Shown here in pieces: positions 1 to 9,000 of a stretch of 64,000 bases of DNA; positions within the stretch are counted from its first letter, which is position 1; each line of letters starts with the position of its first letter. A model generated the notes under the pieces. The model searched no databases and had not been told where the DNA came from. It saw only the letters and a program-made list of their open reading frames with translations. The position numbers and the translations under genes were made by a program. Source of the stretch: Comamonadaceae bacterium. Lineage in GTDB: Bacteria > Pseudomonadota > Gammaproteobacteria > Burkholderiales > Burkholderiaceae_C. The stretch covers positions 1 through 64,000 of the forward strand of contig JAACZV010000022.1 of assembly GCA_009996515.1 (NCBI GenBank). Reading direction: 5' to 3'.

Positions 1-290
1 GTCAGCACCCACTTGGCCAGCGTCTCGGCCTCGGCCGGGCTGACCTGCGGGTTGGCCGGCATGGGCACCGGGCCCCAGGCGCCGGAGCCGCCCTTCTGGA
101 TCTTCTCGGCCAGCTTCTTGTACGCGTCCTTGTCCTTGGCGTACTTGGCGGCCACGTCCTTGTAGGAGGGGCCCACGAGCTTCTTGTCCAGCGCGTGGCA
201 GGCCATGCAGTTCTTCTTCTGTGCCAGTTCTTGGTTGGCGAACGCGGCGGGAGCGATCAGCGCGAGGCTGAGGATCAGGACATTCTTCAT
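1..290 (-). CDS. Small class I c-type cytochrome (c551/c552-like), 3' end outside window
   Basis: A periplasmic electron carrier. The visible 96 residues start MKNVLILSLALIAPAAFANQ, a typical Sec signal peptide with probable cleavage after AFA. The haem-binding motif CMACH (C28, C31, H32) comes right after it. The likely axial methionine is in PVPMPANP near residue 77, inside the lysine-rich fold of the c551/c552 family. The last visible residues are AKWVL, so only a few C-terminal residues should be missing past base 1. Redox partner cannot be told from the sequence. The gene diverges from the one at 359. Confidence 0.9.
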   Translation of the reverse strand, partial: MKNVLILSLALIAPAAFANQELAQKKNCMACHALDKKLVGPSYKDVAAKYAKDKDAYKKLAEKIQKGGSGAWGPVPMPANPQVSPAEAETLAKWVL

Positions 291-358
291 GCTTACCTTT
301 CGGGGCGGTGGACTACAGTGCCCTCAAAGATACCTGAAATACCGGAAGGAGAACCCGC

Positions 359-619
359 ATGGGTTTCGTATTGATCGGCGTGCTCTTCGTCGTGCTGCGC
401 CTGGGCGGCTGGGTGCAGTTCCACAAGGACGACTTCTGGGCCTGGGTCATCGTGCTGTCGCCCTTCGCGCTGGCCGTGCTGTGGTGGGCCTGGGCCGATG
501 CCTCGGGCCGCACCCAGCGCAAGGCCATGCAGGCGCTGGACGCACGCAAGGCGGCGCGGCGCGAACAGCAGCTGGAGGCGTTGGGGCAGGTCAAGCCCGG
601 CGCGAAGAAGAGGCGCTGA
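359..619 (+). CDS. Small Trp-rich membrane protein (TIGR04438-like)
   Basis: An 86-residue protein with a hydrophobic N-terminal half (MGFVLIGVLFVVLRLGG, then WAWVIVLSPFALAVLWWAWAD), giving two short membrane segments, and a basic, charged C-terminal tail ending KKRR. The block SPFALAVLWWAWAD resembles the small Trp-rich family common in Burkholderiales. The ATG is preceded by a GGAAGGAG-like ribosome site. Function is unknown. The family assignment is from memory of its pattern, not a search. Confidence 0.75.
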   Translation: MGFVLIGVLFVVLRLGGWVQFHKDDFWAWVIVLSPFALAVLWWAWADASGRTQRKAMQALDARKAARREQQLEALGQVKPGAKKRR

Positions 620-732
620 CGCCCGGGCAGGTCTCGGCGCGCCCCGCCATGCCTGAAGTCACGCCGGGAAAACCCAGGCGACGGGCGCCCGCGGTGATGC
701 GTTGCATGCCTGTGCTCCAGGAGGATTTCCGC

Positions 733-1710
733 ATGCATCTGCGTCTGCTTCCCCTCATGCTGGCCCTGTGCGCCGGCGCGGCCCAGGCCGATCTGCTCAA
801 GGATCCGCAATGGCAGGCCTGGCTGGACGCCGGCAAGACCGCCGAGCTGGTCCGTGCCGCCCAGGCGCGGGCCAAGGCGCTGCCGGACGACGATCAGGCC
901 GCCGTCGCGCTGGCGCTGGCCGCCGTCGACGACAACGACGCCGCCCGCCTGGAGGCCAGCCTGCCGGCCTTGCAGGCCTGCGCCGACAAGCGCCCGCAGG
1001 CCATCTGCAGCTACGCGCTGGGCCGCGTCTACGGTCAGCAGGCGATGACGGCCAGCGTCTTCAAGATGCCCGGCCTGGCCAGCAAGACCAAGGACTATTT
1101 CGTGAAGGCCGTGGAGCAGGACCCGCTGCTCTTCGAGGCGCGCAGCGCGCTGGCCCAGTTCTATCTGATCGCGCCGGGCTTTGCCGGCGGCAGCGCGGCC
1201 AAGGCCAGGGCGCTGGCCGCCGAGGCCCGCCAGCCCGAGCAGGCCAGGCTGGTGCGCTTCCTGGTTGCGGCCCAGGACAAGGACTGGAGCGGCGCCGAGC
1301 GCGAACTGGCCGGCGTCAAGGCCGGCGAGGACCGCACGCTGCAGCGCGAGCTGCGCAATGGCTGGATGCGTCTGGGCGCGGAACTGGTGGAGCAGAAGTC
1401 CTTCGCCAAGGCCCGAGCCGTCTTCGAGGCGGTGCAGCGCGACCACCCCCAGCACGCCGCCGGCCCCTACGGCCTGGCGCGCGTCGCGCTGGAGACGCAG
1501 CAGCCCGACGAGGCGCTGCGCCTGCTGGAGCGCTGCCGCACGCTGGAGGGCGCCGACCGCTACCCGCTGGACCACCGCGTCGGCCAGGCACTGCTCGCCA
1601 AGGGCGACAAGGCCGGCGCCAGGGCGGCGCTGGAGCGCTTCGTGCAGAACCGGCGCGCCGGCCCGCGCAATCTCGAGGACGCGAAGAAGCTGCTGGCCAG
1701 CCTGGCCTGA
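733..1710 (+). CDS. Exported tetratricopeptide-repeat protein
   Basis: A 325-residue protein that starts with a signal peptide (MHLRLLPLMLALCAGAAQA, cleavage before DLL). Ala/Leu-rich helical pairs of TPR type follow across the whole chain, for example around FEARSALAQFYLIAPGF and KARAVFEAVQRDHPQHAAGPYGLARV. The start at 733 is preferred because CAGGAGGA lies just upstream and because it gives the signal peptide; the open frame extends further 5' without those marks. TPR proteins usually serve as scaffolds; no catalytic motif is seen. The partner is unknown. Confidence 0.8.
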   Translation: MHLRLLPLMLALCAGAAQADLLKDPQWQAWLDAGKTAELVRAAQARAKALPDDDQAAVALALAAVDDNDAARLEASLPALQACADKRPQAICSYALGRVYGQQAMTASVFKMPGLASKTKDYFVKAVEQDPLLFEARSALAQFYLIAPGFAGGSAAKARALAAEARQPEQARLVRFLVAAQDKDWSGAERELAGVKAGEDRTLQRELRNGWMRLGAELVEQKSFAKARAVFEAVQRDHPQHAAGPYGLARVALETQQPDEALRLLERCRTLEGADRYPLDHRVGQALLAKGDKAGARAALERFVQNRRAGPRNLEDAKKLLASLA

Positions 1711-1778
1711 CCCGGCGCCAGGAGGGGCGGGGAGGGCGCTGGCTATGATGCGCGCCGCCTCCGCTATTCCCCCGAGCC

Positions 1779-2588
1779 ATGCTGGTTCATCCGCAGTTCA
1801 ACCCCATTGCCGTCCAGATCGGCCCGCTGGCCGTGCACTGGTACGGCATCACCTACCTGATCGCCTTCGGCCTCTTTCTTTGGCTGGCCGGGCGGCGCGC
1901 GCGCATGCCCCAGCACGCGGCCGTGGGCTGGACCAAGCCGGACGTCGACGACGTGCTGTTCTACGGCGTGCTGGGCGTCGTGCTGGGCGGGCGGCTGGGC
2001 TACTGCTTCTTCTACAAGCCCGACTACTACATCGACCACCTGATGGAAGTCCTCGCCGTCTGGAAGGGCGGCATGTCCTTCCACGGCGGCCTGCTGGGCG
2101 TGCTGCTGGGTCTGTGGCTGTTCGGCCGCAAGCGAGGGCGCAGCTTCTTCGAGGTGTCGGACCTGATCGCGCCCTGCGTGCCCACGGGCATCATGGCCGT
2201 GCGGCTGGGCAACTTCATCAACGGCGAGCTGTGGGGCCGGCCGGCGCCCGCCGACCTGCCCTGGGCCATGATCTTTCCGCAGGCCAACGACGGCGGCATC
2301 GCGCGCCACCCGTCGCAGCTCTACCAGGCCGCGGGCGAGGGCCTGCTGCTCTTCATCGTGCTGTGGTTTTATGCGCGCAAGCCGCGCGCGACCGGGCAGA
2401 TCTCGGGCGTCTTCATGATGGGCTACGGCGTGCTGCGCTTCGTGGCCGAGTATTTCCGCGAGCCCGACGACTTCCTGGGCCTGCGCGCGCTGAACTGGAG
2501 CCAGGGCCAGTGGCTGAGCCTGCCCATGATCCTGGCCGGCATCGCCATCTTCGTCTGGGCCACCCGGCGCAACCAGCGGCCCGCCTGA
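1779..2588 (+). CDS. lgt: Prolipoprotein diacylglyceryl transferase
   Basis: Transfers diacylglycerol from phosphatidylglycerol to the lipobox cysteine of prolipoproteins in the inner membrane, the first step of lipoprotein maturation. The 269-residue protein has the family layout: a hydrophobic start with [11 protein letters not shown], then [13 protein letters not shown] carrying the conserved histidine, the signature [15 protein letters not shown], and [12 protein letters not shown] near the C-terminus. Several membrane segments are clear. Length fits the family. dnaQ follows after 5 bases, so the two are probably co-transcribed. Confidence 0.97.
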   Translation: MLVHPQFNPIAVQIGPLAVHWYGITYLIAFGLFLWLAGRRARMPQHAAVGWTKPDVDDVLFYGVLGVVLGGRLGYCFFYKPDYYIDHLMEVLAVWKGGMSFHGGLLGVLLGLWLFGRKRGRSFFEVSDLIAPCVPTGIMAVRLGNFINGELWGRPAPADLPWAMIFPQANDGGIARHPSQLYQAAGEGLLLFIVLWFYARKPRATGQISGVFMMGYGVLRFVAEYFREPDDFLGLRALNWSQGQWLSLPMILAGIAIFVWATRRNQRPA

Positions 2589-2593
2589 GCGAC

Positions 2594-3322
2594 ATGAGAC
2601 AGATCTTCTTCGACACCGAGACCACCGGCCTGGAGGCCGACAAGGGCGACCGCATCATCGAGATCGGCTGCGTGGAGATGGTGAATCGCCAGCTCACCGG
2701 CAACAACCTGCACCTCTACATCAACCCGGAGCGGGCCAGCCACGAGGATGCGCTGCGGGTGCACGGCCTGACCGAGGCTTTCCTGTCGGACAAGCCCAAG
2801 TTCGCCGAGATCGTGGACCAGCTGCTGGCCTTCCTGGCCGGCGCCGAGCTGGTCATCCACAACGCGCCCTTCGACATCGGCTTCGTCAATGCCGAGCTCA
2901 AGCGCCTGAAGCGCGGCGTGCTGACCGACCATGTCGCCGGCGTGCGCGACACGCTGCTGATGGCGCGTGACCTCTTTCCCGGCAAGGCCAACTCGCTGGA
3001 CGCGCTGTGCCGCCGCCTGGAGGTGGACAACACCAAGCGCGTGCTGCACGGCGCGCTGCTGGACGCCGAGCTGCTGGCCGACGTCTACATCCGCCTGACG
3101 CGCGGCCAGGATGCGCTGCTGATGGACGACCATGGCGACGCCGCCGGCGGCGACAGCCATGCCGCTGTCGAGGCGCTGGACCTGAGCCGCTTCGAGCTGC
3201 CCGTGCCGCGCGCCAGCGAGGCCGAGCTGGCCGCGCATGCGCAGATGCTGGTCGACCTCGACAAGGCCGCAGGCGGCAGCTGCAAATGGCGTGTTCTCGA
3301 ACCCGCCCAAGTCGTGGCATAA
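2594..3322 (+). CDS. dnaQ: DNA polymerase III epsilon subunit (3'-5' proofreading exonuclease)
   Basis: The proofreading exonuclease of the replicative polymerase. The 242-residue protein has the DEDDh motifs in order: FFDTETTGLE (ExoI, D and E), HNAPFDIGF (ExoII) and HGALLDAE (ExoIII, His and Asp). A flexible linker then leads to a C-terminal part (ELAAHAQMLVDLDKAAGG) that should bind the polymerase alpha subunit. The ATG sits 5 bases after the lgt stop. Size and layout match the Burkholderiales protein. Confidence 0.96.
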   Translation: MRQIFFDTETTGLEADKGDRIIEIGCVEMVNRQLTGNNLHLYINPERASHEDALRVHGLTEAFLSDKPKFAEIVDQLLAFLAGAELVIHNAPFDIGFVNAELKRLKRGVLTDHVAGVRDTLLMARDLFPGKANSLDALCRRLEVDNTKRVLHGALLDAELLADVYIRLTRGQDALLMDDHGDAAGGDSHAAVEALDLSRFELPVPRASEAELAAHAQMLVDLDKAAGGSCKWRVLEPAQVVA

Positions 3323-3353
3323 TCGTGGGCTTCCCGAGCCGGATGCGTTTTCA

Positions 3354-3428
3354 GGGCGGTTAGCTCAGCGGTAGAGCACTGCCTTCACACGGCAGGGGTC
3401 GCAGGTTCGAACCCTGCACCGCCCACCA
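3354..3428 (+). tRNA. tRNA-Val (anticodon CAC)
   Basis: 75 nt including an encoded CCA. The acceptor stem is GGGCGGT/ACCGCCC. The anticodon stem CTGCC/GGCAG closes the loop TTCACAC, giving anticodon CAC. The T arm GCAGG-TTCGAAC-CCTGC is fully paired. It decodes GTG, a frequent codon in this GC-rich genome. It is the first of two valine tRNAs on this strand. Confidence 0.97.
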
Positions 3429-3530
3429 CATGGGTCTTTGGCGTCAAAGGCTTGTGCGGTTCCTGAAAGCGCAGCAGTCGACGGGTAGGCTGGCAACAGG
3501 CCGAACGGGGTCCGATCCCCGCAAAAAATC

Positions 3531-3605
3531 GGGCGGTTAGCTCAGGGGTAGAGCACGTCCTTCACACGGACGGGGTCGGGGGTTCGAAACCCTCACCGCC
3601 CACCA
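3531..3605 (+). tRNA. tRNA-Val (anticodon CAC), second copy with diverged arms
   Basis: 75 nt with the same acceptor stem (GGGCGGT/ACCGCCC), encoded CCA and loop TTCACAC as the tRNA 102 bases upstream. The anticodon stem is CGTCC/GGACG rather than CTGCC/GGCAG, and the T stem GGGGG/CCCTC has one G-U pair. All stems still pair, so it looks functional. The two genes are paralogues, not an exact tandem copy. Confidence 0.96.
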
Positions 3606-3616
3606 ACACCATGCAG

Positions 3617-3639
3617 ACCCGGCCTTGTGCCGGGTTTTT
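3617..3639 (+). terminator. Rho-independent terminator after the tRNA-Val pair
   Basis: The stem ACCCGGC/GCCGGGT with loop CTTGT is followed by a run of T, 11 bases after the second tRNA. It probably ends the tRNA transcript and any dnaQ read-through. Confidence 0.85.
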
Positions 3640-3800
3640 GCTTTGTGCCTTGCAAAGTGGTCGCGGGCCAGTGCCATGCGCTGTCTGGGCCGTGCCGCCT
3701 GGGTGGCGCTGAATCGGGGCACGGCAGCGCGTCAACCGCGACCAGCACAAGGCGCCGGCGTCGAGTGGCGAGGCCTTCTCGATGCCGCGCAACCGACCCG

Positions 3801-4997
3801 TCAGCGAATCGCGCCGTCCTGCCGCAGGCGCGCGATGGCGGCATCGTCGACACCCAGTTCGCCGAGCAGATCGTCGGTGTGCTGGCCCAGCGTCGGCGCG
3901 CCGAACGGGGCCGGGCCTGGTGTCCTATCGAACAGGATGCTGCGGCTCAGGCCGCGGTAGTGGCCGACCACCGGGTGAGCCATCCGGGCGATCATGTCCT
4001 CGGCCGTCACCTGGGGGTGCTCGAACATCTCTTCCACCCGGCGGGCGGCCGCGCAAGGCACTTCGTCGCCGAACAAGGCCTCCCATTCGAGCGCGCTCCG
4101 GTGGCTCAAGGCCTCGTGCAGACGCGGGATCAGCTCGGCCGCGTGCGTCGCGCGCTTCTTCACGCTGTCGTAGCGAGGATGCGTGGCGAGGTCGGCGAGG
4201 CCGGTCTTCTCGCACAGCGCGCTCCAGAACCGGGCCGTGTTGGCGGAGATGTAGAGATGGCCGTCGCGTGTGGGATGGATGCCCGTGACGCCGCCGGAGC
4301 GCATGTCCCGGCCCACGTCCAGCGGTTCGCCGTCGGCCCAGATCAGGCGGGCCGACTGCATGGCCAGCGCGCTGCGCAGCAGCGAGATGGACACGCGCTG
4401 ACCCAGGCCGCTCTTCTCGCGCTCGTACAGGGCCGAGGAGACGCCGCCGGCCAGCAGGGCCGCCGCGTAGTAGTCCACCACCGAGCCGTACAGGATCTCC
4501 GGCGGGCCGCCGGGCTTGCCCTGCAGCGCGCACATGCCGGTCATGGTCTGCAGCACCTGGTCGTAGCCGGCCTTCTCCCGCATCGGGCCGGTCTCGCCAT
4601 AGCCCGTCACGGCGCAGTAGATGAGGCGCGGGTTCAGGGCCTGCAGCGTGTCGAAGTCGATGCCCAGCCGCCTGGGCACGCTGGGGCGGAAGTTGTGCAC
4701 CAGCACATCGGCGTCGCGCACCAGACGCAGCAACAGCGCCAGGCCCTGCGGCTTCTTCAGGTCCAGCACCAGGCCGCGCTTGCTGCGGTTGACGCCCAGG
4801 AAGGCCCGGCTCTCGTCGCTCAGCGTGGACGGGTAGTTGCGCAGGTTGTCGCCATCGGGCGGCTCGATCTTCAGGATCTCGGCGCCCTGGTCGGCCAGCA
4901 GCGTGCAGCCGTAGGGGCCGGCGATGTAGGCGCTGAGGTCCAGCACGCGCACGCCGGCCAGCGGGCCTGCGGCAGTTCCAGTGGGTTTGCCGTTCAT
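3801..4997 (-). CDS. Family III CoA-transferase (CaiB/BaiF type)
   Basis: Moves CoA between an acyl-CoA donor and a carboxylic acid through an aspartyl-CoA intermediate. The 398-residue protein has the family start (GVRVLDLSAYIAGPYGCTLLADQGAEILKIE), the conserved block LIYCAVTGYGETGP and the likely catalytic aspartate in AGYDQVLQTMTG. The start at 4997 overlaps the stop of the GH127 gene (ATGA), so it is translationally coupled to sugar-degradation genes, an odd place for this family. With the CitE-like lyase at the operon head it could activate an acid such as citramalate or malate; the substrate is inference. Confidence 0.9.
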   Translation of the reverse strand: MNGKPTGTAAGPLAGVRVLDLSAYIAGPYGCTLLADQGAEILKIEPPDGDNLRNYPSTLSDESRAFLGVNRSKRGLVLDLKKPQGLALLLRLVRDADVLVHNFRPSVPRRLGIDFDTLQALNPRLIYCAVTGYGETGPMREKAGYDQVLQTMTGMCALQGKPGGPPEILYGSVVDYYAAALLAGGVSSALYEREKSGLGQRVSISLLRSALAMQSARLIWADGEPLDVGRDMRSGGVTGIHPTRDGHLYISANTARFWSALCEKTGLADLATHPRYDSVKKRATHAAELIPRLHEALSHRSALEWEALFGDEVPCAAARRVEEMFEHPQVTAEDMIARMAHPVVGHYRGLSRSILFDRTPGPAPFGAPTLGQHTDDLLGELGVDDAAIARLRQDGAIR

Positions 4998-6814
4998 GAT
5001 GCATCCGGGGCCAGCGACAGCCAGGTCAGGCGCCAGGCGCCGTCGCGGCGGCCGCCGGCCCGGTAGTAGGGGTGGAAGCACAGGGCGGAGCGGTAGCCCA
5101 GCACCATGGCGATGTCCGGCGCGCCGTCCTCGCTCCCGGCCGGGGCGGGGAGTTCCTGCAGCGCCTGCGGCGGGCGCACCGTCTCCTCGGTCTTGAAGCC
5201 GTCGATGAGGGTCGTCGCGTAGACCAGCGGCCCGCGCGTCACGGCCACATAGGCGTGGTGCAGCACCTGCTGGGCGACCGGGCTGCCGTCCGGCGCCCGC
5301 GACTCCTGGATGTTCTCGTTGACGCGCCGCTGCAACCGCGGGGTCATCGGGAAGTCCAGCGTCACCACGTGCTCGCCCTGCCAGGTGCGGGCGGCGATCT
5401 CGGCATAGCGGCCGGGCTGCGGCGCCGGCAGCGCCTGGCCATCCAGGCTGATCGTGGCGCCCTCGGCCCAGCCCGGGATGCGCAGCCGCAGCGCGAAGCG
5501 CGCGCCGGCGTCGGGTGCGCTGATGTGCAGCTGCACGCGGCCGTGGGCAGGGTAGTCGGTCTGCTGGCTCAGGCGCAGCCTGCCGACGGACAGCGTGCCG
5601 GGGCCGTAGAGGTTGACCGTGATCTCGTCGCCCGCATCGTTCACCCCGTAGGCGGCGTCCTGCAGCTCCTCCATGGCCATGGCGCCGCTGGACTTGCAGC
5701 AGCGCCAGTAGGTGGTGTGCACGCGCCGGCCGTTGGGGAAGGAGTAGTAGCACCAGTCCTCACCGTTGGGTGCCATGGCGCCCAGCAGGTCGTTGTAGGC
5801 CGTGCGCTCGATTTCCTCGGCATGCACGGCGTCGCCCGTGATCCTCAGCAGCTCGCGGTTCAGCTGCAGCCAGGCCAGCGTCGAGCAGGTCTCCACATAG
5901 CCCTGCGGGCTGAAGGCGCCGGGGGCGTTGAACACCTCGCGGGAGCGGTGGGCGACACCGCCCCAGGGCCCGCCGCCCAGCGTCAGGTGCTTGTCGCGGA
6001 TGCTGTGCCACAGGCGCTGGACGGCATCGAGAAGGGCCGGATCGCCGCTGGCGCGGTGCAGCTTGGCCAGGCCCACGAGGTTCCAGATCAGCTGGTAGGC
6101 CTTGCCGGTGGCGATGTCCGCCGCGTCCACGCCGGCCCGGGCCCGCGTCAGCAGCGCCAGCGCGGGGTTGGCATCGGCCTGGGCCAGGATGCGCCGGGCC
6201 AGGTCCAGGTAGCGCGGCTCGCCCGTGGCCAGATACAGCTCCACGGCCGGGTCCAGCAACACGGTGGCCGACATGCCGTGGTGGTTGCCCAGCTCGTTGA
6301 TGTCGATGCCGCCCTCGGCCAGCGTGCGCAGGCAGAGGTCGCCGATGCGGCAGGCGGCCGCCAGCCAGCGCTCGTTGGGGAAATGGCGGTGGGCTTCCAG
6401 CAGGCCCAGCACCAGGTAGCTGTGGGTCCAGATGTCCCAGGTGCGCAGGCTGGGCTCGCCGTTCCAGCTCAGCGGCTTGGGCGGCTGGCGCACCATGAAG
6501 CGGCGCGGCGCGGCATAGGTACCCAGGTAGCCGTCGGGCAGCTGCACCTCGACCAGATAGTCCGCCACGCGGCGCAGCTGGCGGAACAGCTCGGCATCGC
6601 CGCTGCGGGCGGCCGCCTTGGCGGTGGCGTACAGCCACTTGCCGGCATGCTCGCCGTACCAGTCACCCTCGTGGTTGCGCTCGCGGTGCGCGGGCGAGAA
6701 GACGGTGACGGCAGGGCTGCGCTCGTCCTGGATGAAGTGGAACAGCCGGCCGCGCCGGCTGGCTTCCATGGCCTGGCCCAGCAGCCCGCCCAACTGGGTG
6801 TGGTGGCGGTTCAT
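4994..6814 (-). CDS. GH127-family glycoside hydrolase (beta-L-arabinofuranosidase type, DUF1680)
   Basis: 606 residues. The (alpha/alpha)6 barrel runs over roughly the first 400 residues (GDWYGEHAGKWLYATAKAAA, THSYLVLGLLEAHRHF), followed by beta domains. The zinc/cysteine site of GH127 is visible: ETCS in GYVETCSTLAWLQLNRE, and the Cys pair in YWRCCKSSGAMAMEEL, where one cysteine is the nucleophile in characterised members. There is no signal peptide, so it probably acts in the cytoplasm on an imported oligosaccharide. Both ends overlap neighbours by ATGA. The exact sugar specificity cannot be read from sequence. Confidence 0.9.
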   Translation of the reverse strand: MNRHHTQLGGLLGQAMEASRRGRLFHFIQDERSPAVTVFSPAHRERNHEGDWYGEHAGKWLYATAKAAARSGDAELFRQLRRVADYLVEVQLPDGYLGTYAAPRRFMVRQPPKPLSWNGEPSLRTWDIWTHSYLVLGLLEAHRHFPNERWLAAACRIGDLCLRTLAEGGIDINELGNHHGMSATVLLDPAVELYLATGEPRYLDLARRILAQADANPALALLTRARAGVDAADIATGKAYQLIWNLVGLAKLHRASGDPALLDAVQRLWHSIRDKHLTLGGGPWGGVAHRSREVFNAPGAFSPQGYVETCSTLAWLQLNRELLRITGDAVHAEEIERTAYNDLLGAMAPNGEDWCYYSFPNGRRVHTTYWRCCKSSGAMAMEELQDAAYGVNDAGDEITVNLYGPGTLSVGRLRLSQQTDYPAHGRVQLHISAPDAGARFALRLRIPGWAEGATISLDGQALPAPQPGRYAEIAARTWQGEHVVTLDFPMTPRLQRRVNENIQESRAPDGSPVAQQVLHHAYVAVTRGPLVYATTLIDGFKTEETVRPPQALQELPAPAGSEDGAPDIAMVLGYRSALCFHPYYRAGGRRDGAWRLTWLSLAPDAS

Positions 6815-9000
6815 GGCTGGCCGCTCGCCGCCGATGCCGGCGTGTCCACCACGCAGCGGAAGCCGATCGCCCCCGAGCGGTCCTTGCTCGGCGCCATCAG
6901 CAGGTATTTGCCGTGCTGGTCCAGGCGGTAGGCCTGCGGGAAGTACCAGTGCGAGGTCTGCGGCAGATAGCTGCTGCCGCCGCGCACGATGGCCGCGCGG
7001 GTGTGCTCGTCCTCGAACTCGTCCGTCCATTGCCAGACGTTGCCCACCAGGTCCAGCACGCCGAAGGGGCTGGCGCCGCGTGGGTGCGCGTCGACGTCGG
7101 CGGGCGCCTGCAGCGTGCGGCCCCGATGGGGGGCCGGCACGGCGTCCGCATCCCAGGCCTGGCCCCAGGGGTAGGGGCGGCCGTCCGTGCCCTGGGCGGC
7201 GTACTGCCATTCCCATTCGCGCGGCAGGCGCTTGCCGGCCCAGGCCGCGTAGGCCCGCGCATCCTCCAGGCCCACCCAGGTCACGGGCTTGTTCTCCCAG
7301 CCCGGCCGCGGGCGGCCGTCCACCCAGTCGCGCAGGAAGTTGTGGGCGTCCGCCGGCGCGTAGCCGGTGGCGGCCATGAAGCGCTGGAACGCGGCGTTCG
7401 TGACCGGGTGGCGGTCGATGTGGAAGGCCGGCATCTGCAGCCGCCGCCGGTGGGAGCGGCGCGGGCAGCTCTCCCAGGGGTATTGCACGTCCACGCCGGC
7501 CCAGGTCTGGCCCTCGATCTCGATGCCGCCGACGACGAAGTCGTACTCGCCGGCCGGGATGGTCACCATGCCCTCGGGGGCCGTGGCCTGGGGGGCAGTG
7601 GGCGCCACGTCGCGCAGGCGTTGCGGCAGCGCGGTCCAGCGGCCCGACAGCGACTGCAGCGGCGTGCGCGCCAGTTCGGCAGCGCGGGCCAGGTAGGCCG
7701 GGTCGACGCCGGCGCCGTCGTCCGTGGCGAGCACGGCGCCATAGCCTTGCGGCTCCAGCGTCAGCTCGATCAGCGCCTGCCCTTCGAGGATGCGCGGCTG
7801 CAGCTCGCGGCCGTTCCAGAGGTCGAAGTAGCGCCGGCCGGCGGCGTGGGGCAGGGCCAGCTGCTCGCCGGCGATCTCATACTCCATGCGGTTGACCAGG
7901 GTCCACAGCGTGCGCCCCTCACCGGGGAAGCGGCTGGCGAACACGCCGGCCTGCAGCGTGGGGGCGTAGGGGCGCCAGTCCATGCTGACCAGCAGCGGCG
8001 CGAAGGCGCGCTGCAGCGTGGCGATGCGGCGCAGCGTCTCGGCGTCGCGGGGCGTGAACTGGTTCCAGATGCCCCAGATGTTTTCCCAGGCGTTGTAGCC
8101 CACGCCGTTGAAGTGGATGTACTGCAGGTCGTTGGTGCGGTTGCGGCCCCAGCGGTTCTCCAGGTTGATCATGTGGCGCGGCTCCAGCCACTTCCACTTG
8201 GCGACCGACGGGATCACGTCGGCCGGCACCTTCTTGCCCCAGCTCTGCACGTTCCAGATCAGCTGCTCTTCCGACGAGATCGTCGATTCGGGCTGCAGCA
8301 CGACCGGGCAGCCCACCGCGTCGCAGGCGTCGAAGAAGGCGCGCGGCACGCCGTTGTAGGTGTCGCCGTTGATGCCGTCGGCGCCGACGGCCTTGATGAT
8401 GTCGGCGATGGCATGCCAGTCGCGCTGGCCCTGGGGGCGGGTGCCGTTGTCCCAGGGCTTGGTGGGCAGGAAGACCTTCACGCCGCGGCGGTGGAAGGCG
8501 TCCACCGCCTGCTTCAGGCCGGCCAGTCCGCCGGGCAGGTCGTGGGCGAGGTCGGTCTGGTTGCGGTCGTCCACGCCGATGTTGGGGTAGATGTACCAGA
8601 TCAGCACGGAGTCGACGCCGCCGAAGCGCGCCTCCAGGTCGTCCAGGTAGCGGTCCACCGTGTACTCGCCCTTGACGGGGTCGTAGAAGTAGCGGTCCTC
8701 CACCATCATCTGCACGTGGACGAAGTTGCGCTGCGCCCATTGCAGCTCGGGGCGGCGGTAGTTGGCGTCGTCGTAGCCGATGCGGATCAGGTGCTCGCGC
8801 CGCCAGTCGATGAGCTCGCGCACCCAGTCGTCGGCGCAGCCCTTGGTGTCGATCTTCCAGTGGCCGATCTCGGCGAAGGGCCAGCCGGGTGCCTTGCCCG
8901 GCACCGGCAGGTAGCGGCCCGTCGTGACGTGCGAGAAGCGGAATTCGGTGCCCAGTTCGCCACGGTCGTCGTCGCCGGGCGGAAGGATGTGGTCGGTCAT
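6811..9000 (-). CDS. Fusion: TIM-barrel glycoside-hydrolase-like domain plus SUMF1/FGE-like domain
   Basis: 729 residues in two parts. Residues ~1-470 look like a (beta/alpha)8 carbohydrate-active barrel: VDSVLIWYIYPNIGVDDRN, GVKVFLPTKPWDNG, GADGINGDTYNGVP with candidate acid D, VVLQPESTISSEEQ with candidate E, then a beta-sandwich-like tail. I cannot assign a GH family. Residues ~478-729 are a formylglycine-generating-enzyme/SUMF1 fold: MVTIPAGEYDF, HPVTNAAFQRFM, KRLPREWEWQYAA, YPWG, GNVWQWTDEF, RGGSSYL, GFRC. The paired catalytic cysteines expected after RGGSxL are absent (SYLPQTSHWYFPQAYR), so FGE activity is unlikely. No signal peptide. ATGA overlaps on both sides. Confidence 0.8.
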   Translation of the reverse strand: MTDHILPPGDDDRGELGTEFRFSHVTTGRYLPVPGKAPGWPFAEIGHWKIDTKGCADDWVRELIDWRREHLIRIGYDDANYRRPELQWAQRNFVHVQMMVEDRYFYDPVKGEYTVDRYLDDLEARFGGVDSVLIWYIYPNIGVDDRNQTDLAHDLPGGLAGLKQAVDAFHRRGVKVFLPTKPWDNGTRPQGQRDWHAIADIIKAVGADGINGDTYNGVPRAFFDACDAVGCPVVLQPESTISSEEQLIWNVQSWGKKVPADVIPSVAKWKWLEPRHMINLENRWGRNRTNDLQYIHFNGVGYNAWENIWGIWNQFTPRDAETLRRIATLQRAFAPLLVSMDWRPYAPTLQAGVFASRFPGEGRTLWTLVNRMEYEIAGEQLALPHAAGRRYFDLWNGRELQPRILEGQALIELTLEPQGYGAVLATDDGAGVDPAYLARAAELARTPLQSLSGRWTALPQRLRDVAPTAPQATAPEGMVTIPAGEYDFVVGGIEIEGQTWAGVDVQYPWESCPRRSHRRRLQMPAFHIDRHPVTNAAFQRFMAATGYAPADAHNFLRDWVDGRPRPGWENKPVTWVGLEDARAYAAWAGKRLPREWEWQYAAQGTDGRPYPWGQAWDADAVPAPHRGRTLQAPADVDAHPRGASPFGVLDLVGNVWQWTDEFEDEHTRAAIVRGGSSYLPQTSHWYFPQAYRLDQHGKYLLMAPSKDRSGAIGFRCVVDTPASAASGQP

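Noticed and set aside
3506-3521. Hairpin CGGGG-TCCGAT-CCCCG between the two tRNAs
   Set aside because: Short, no T run in either direction; more likely tRNA-processing spacer than a terminator or third tRNA.
6811-9000. SUMF1 domain considered as evidence for a sulfatase system
   Set aside because: The catalytic cysteines are absent and no sulfatase (CxPxR) gene is in the window.
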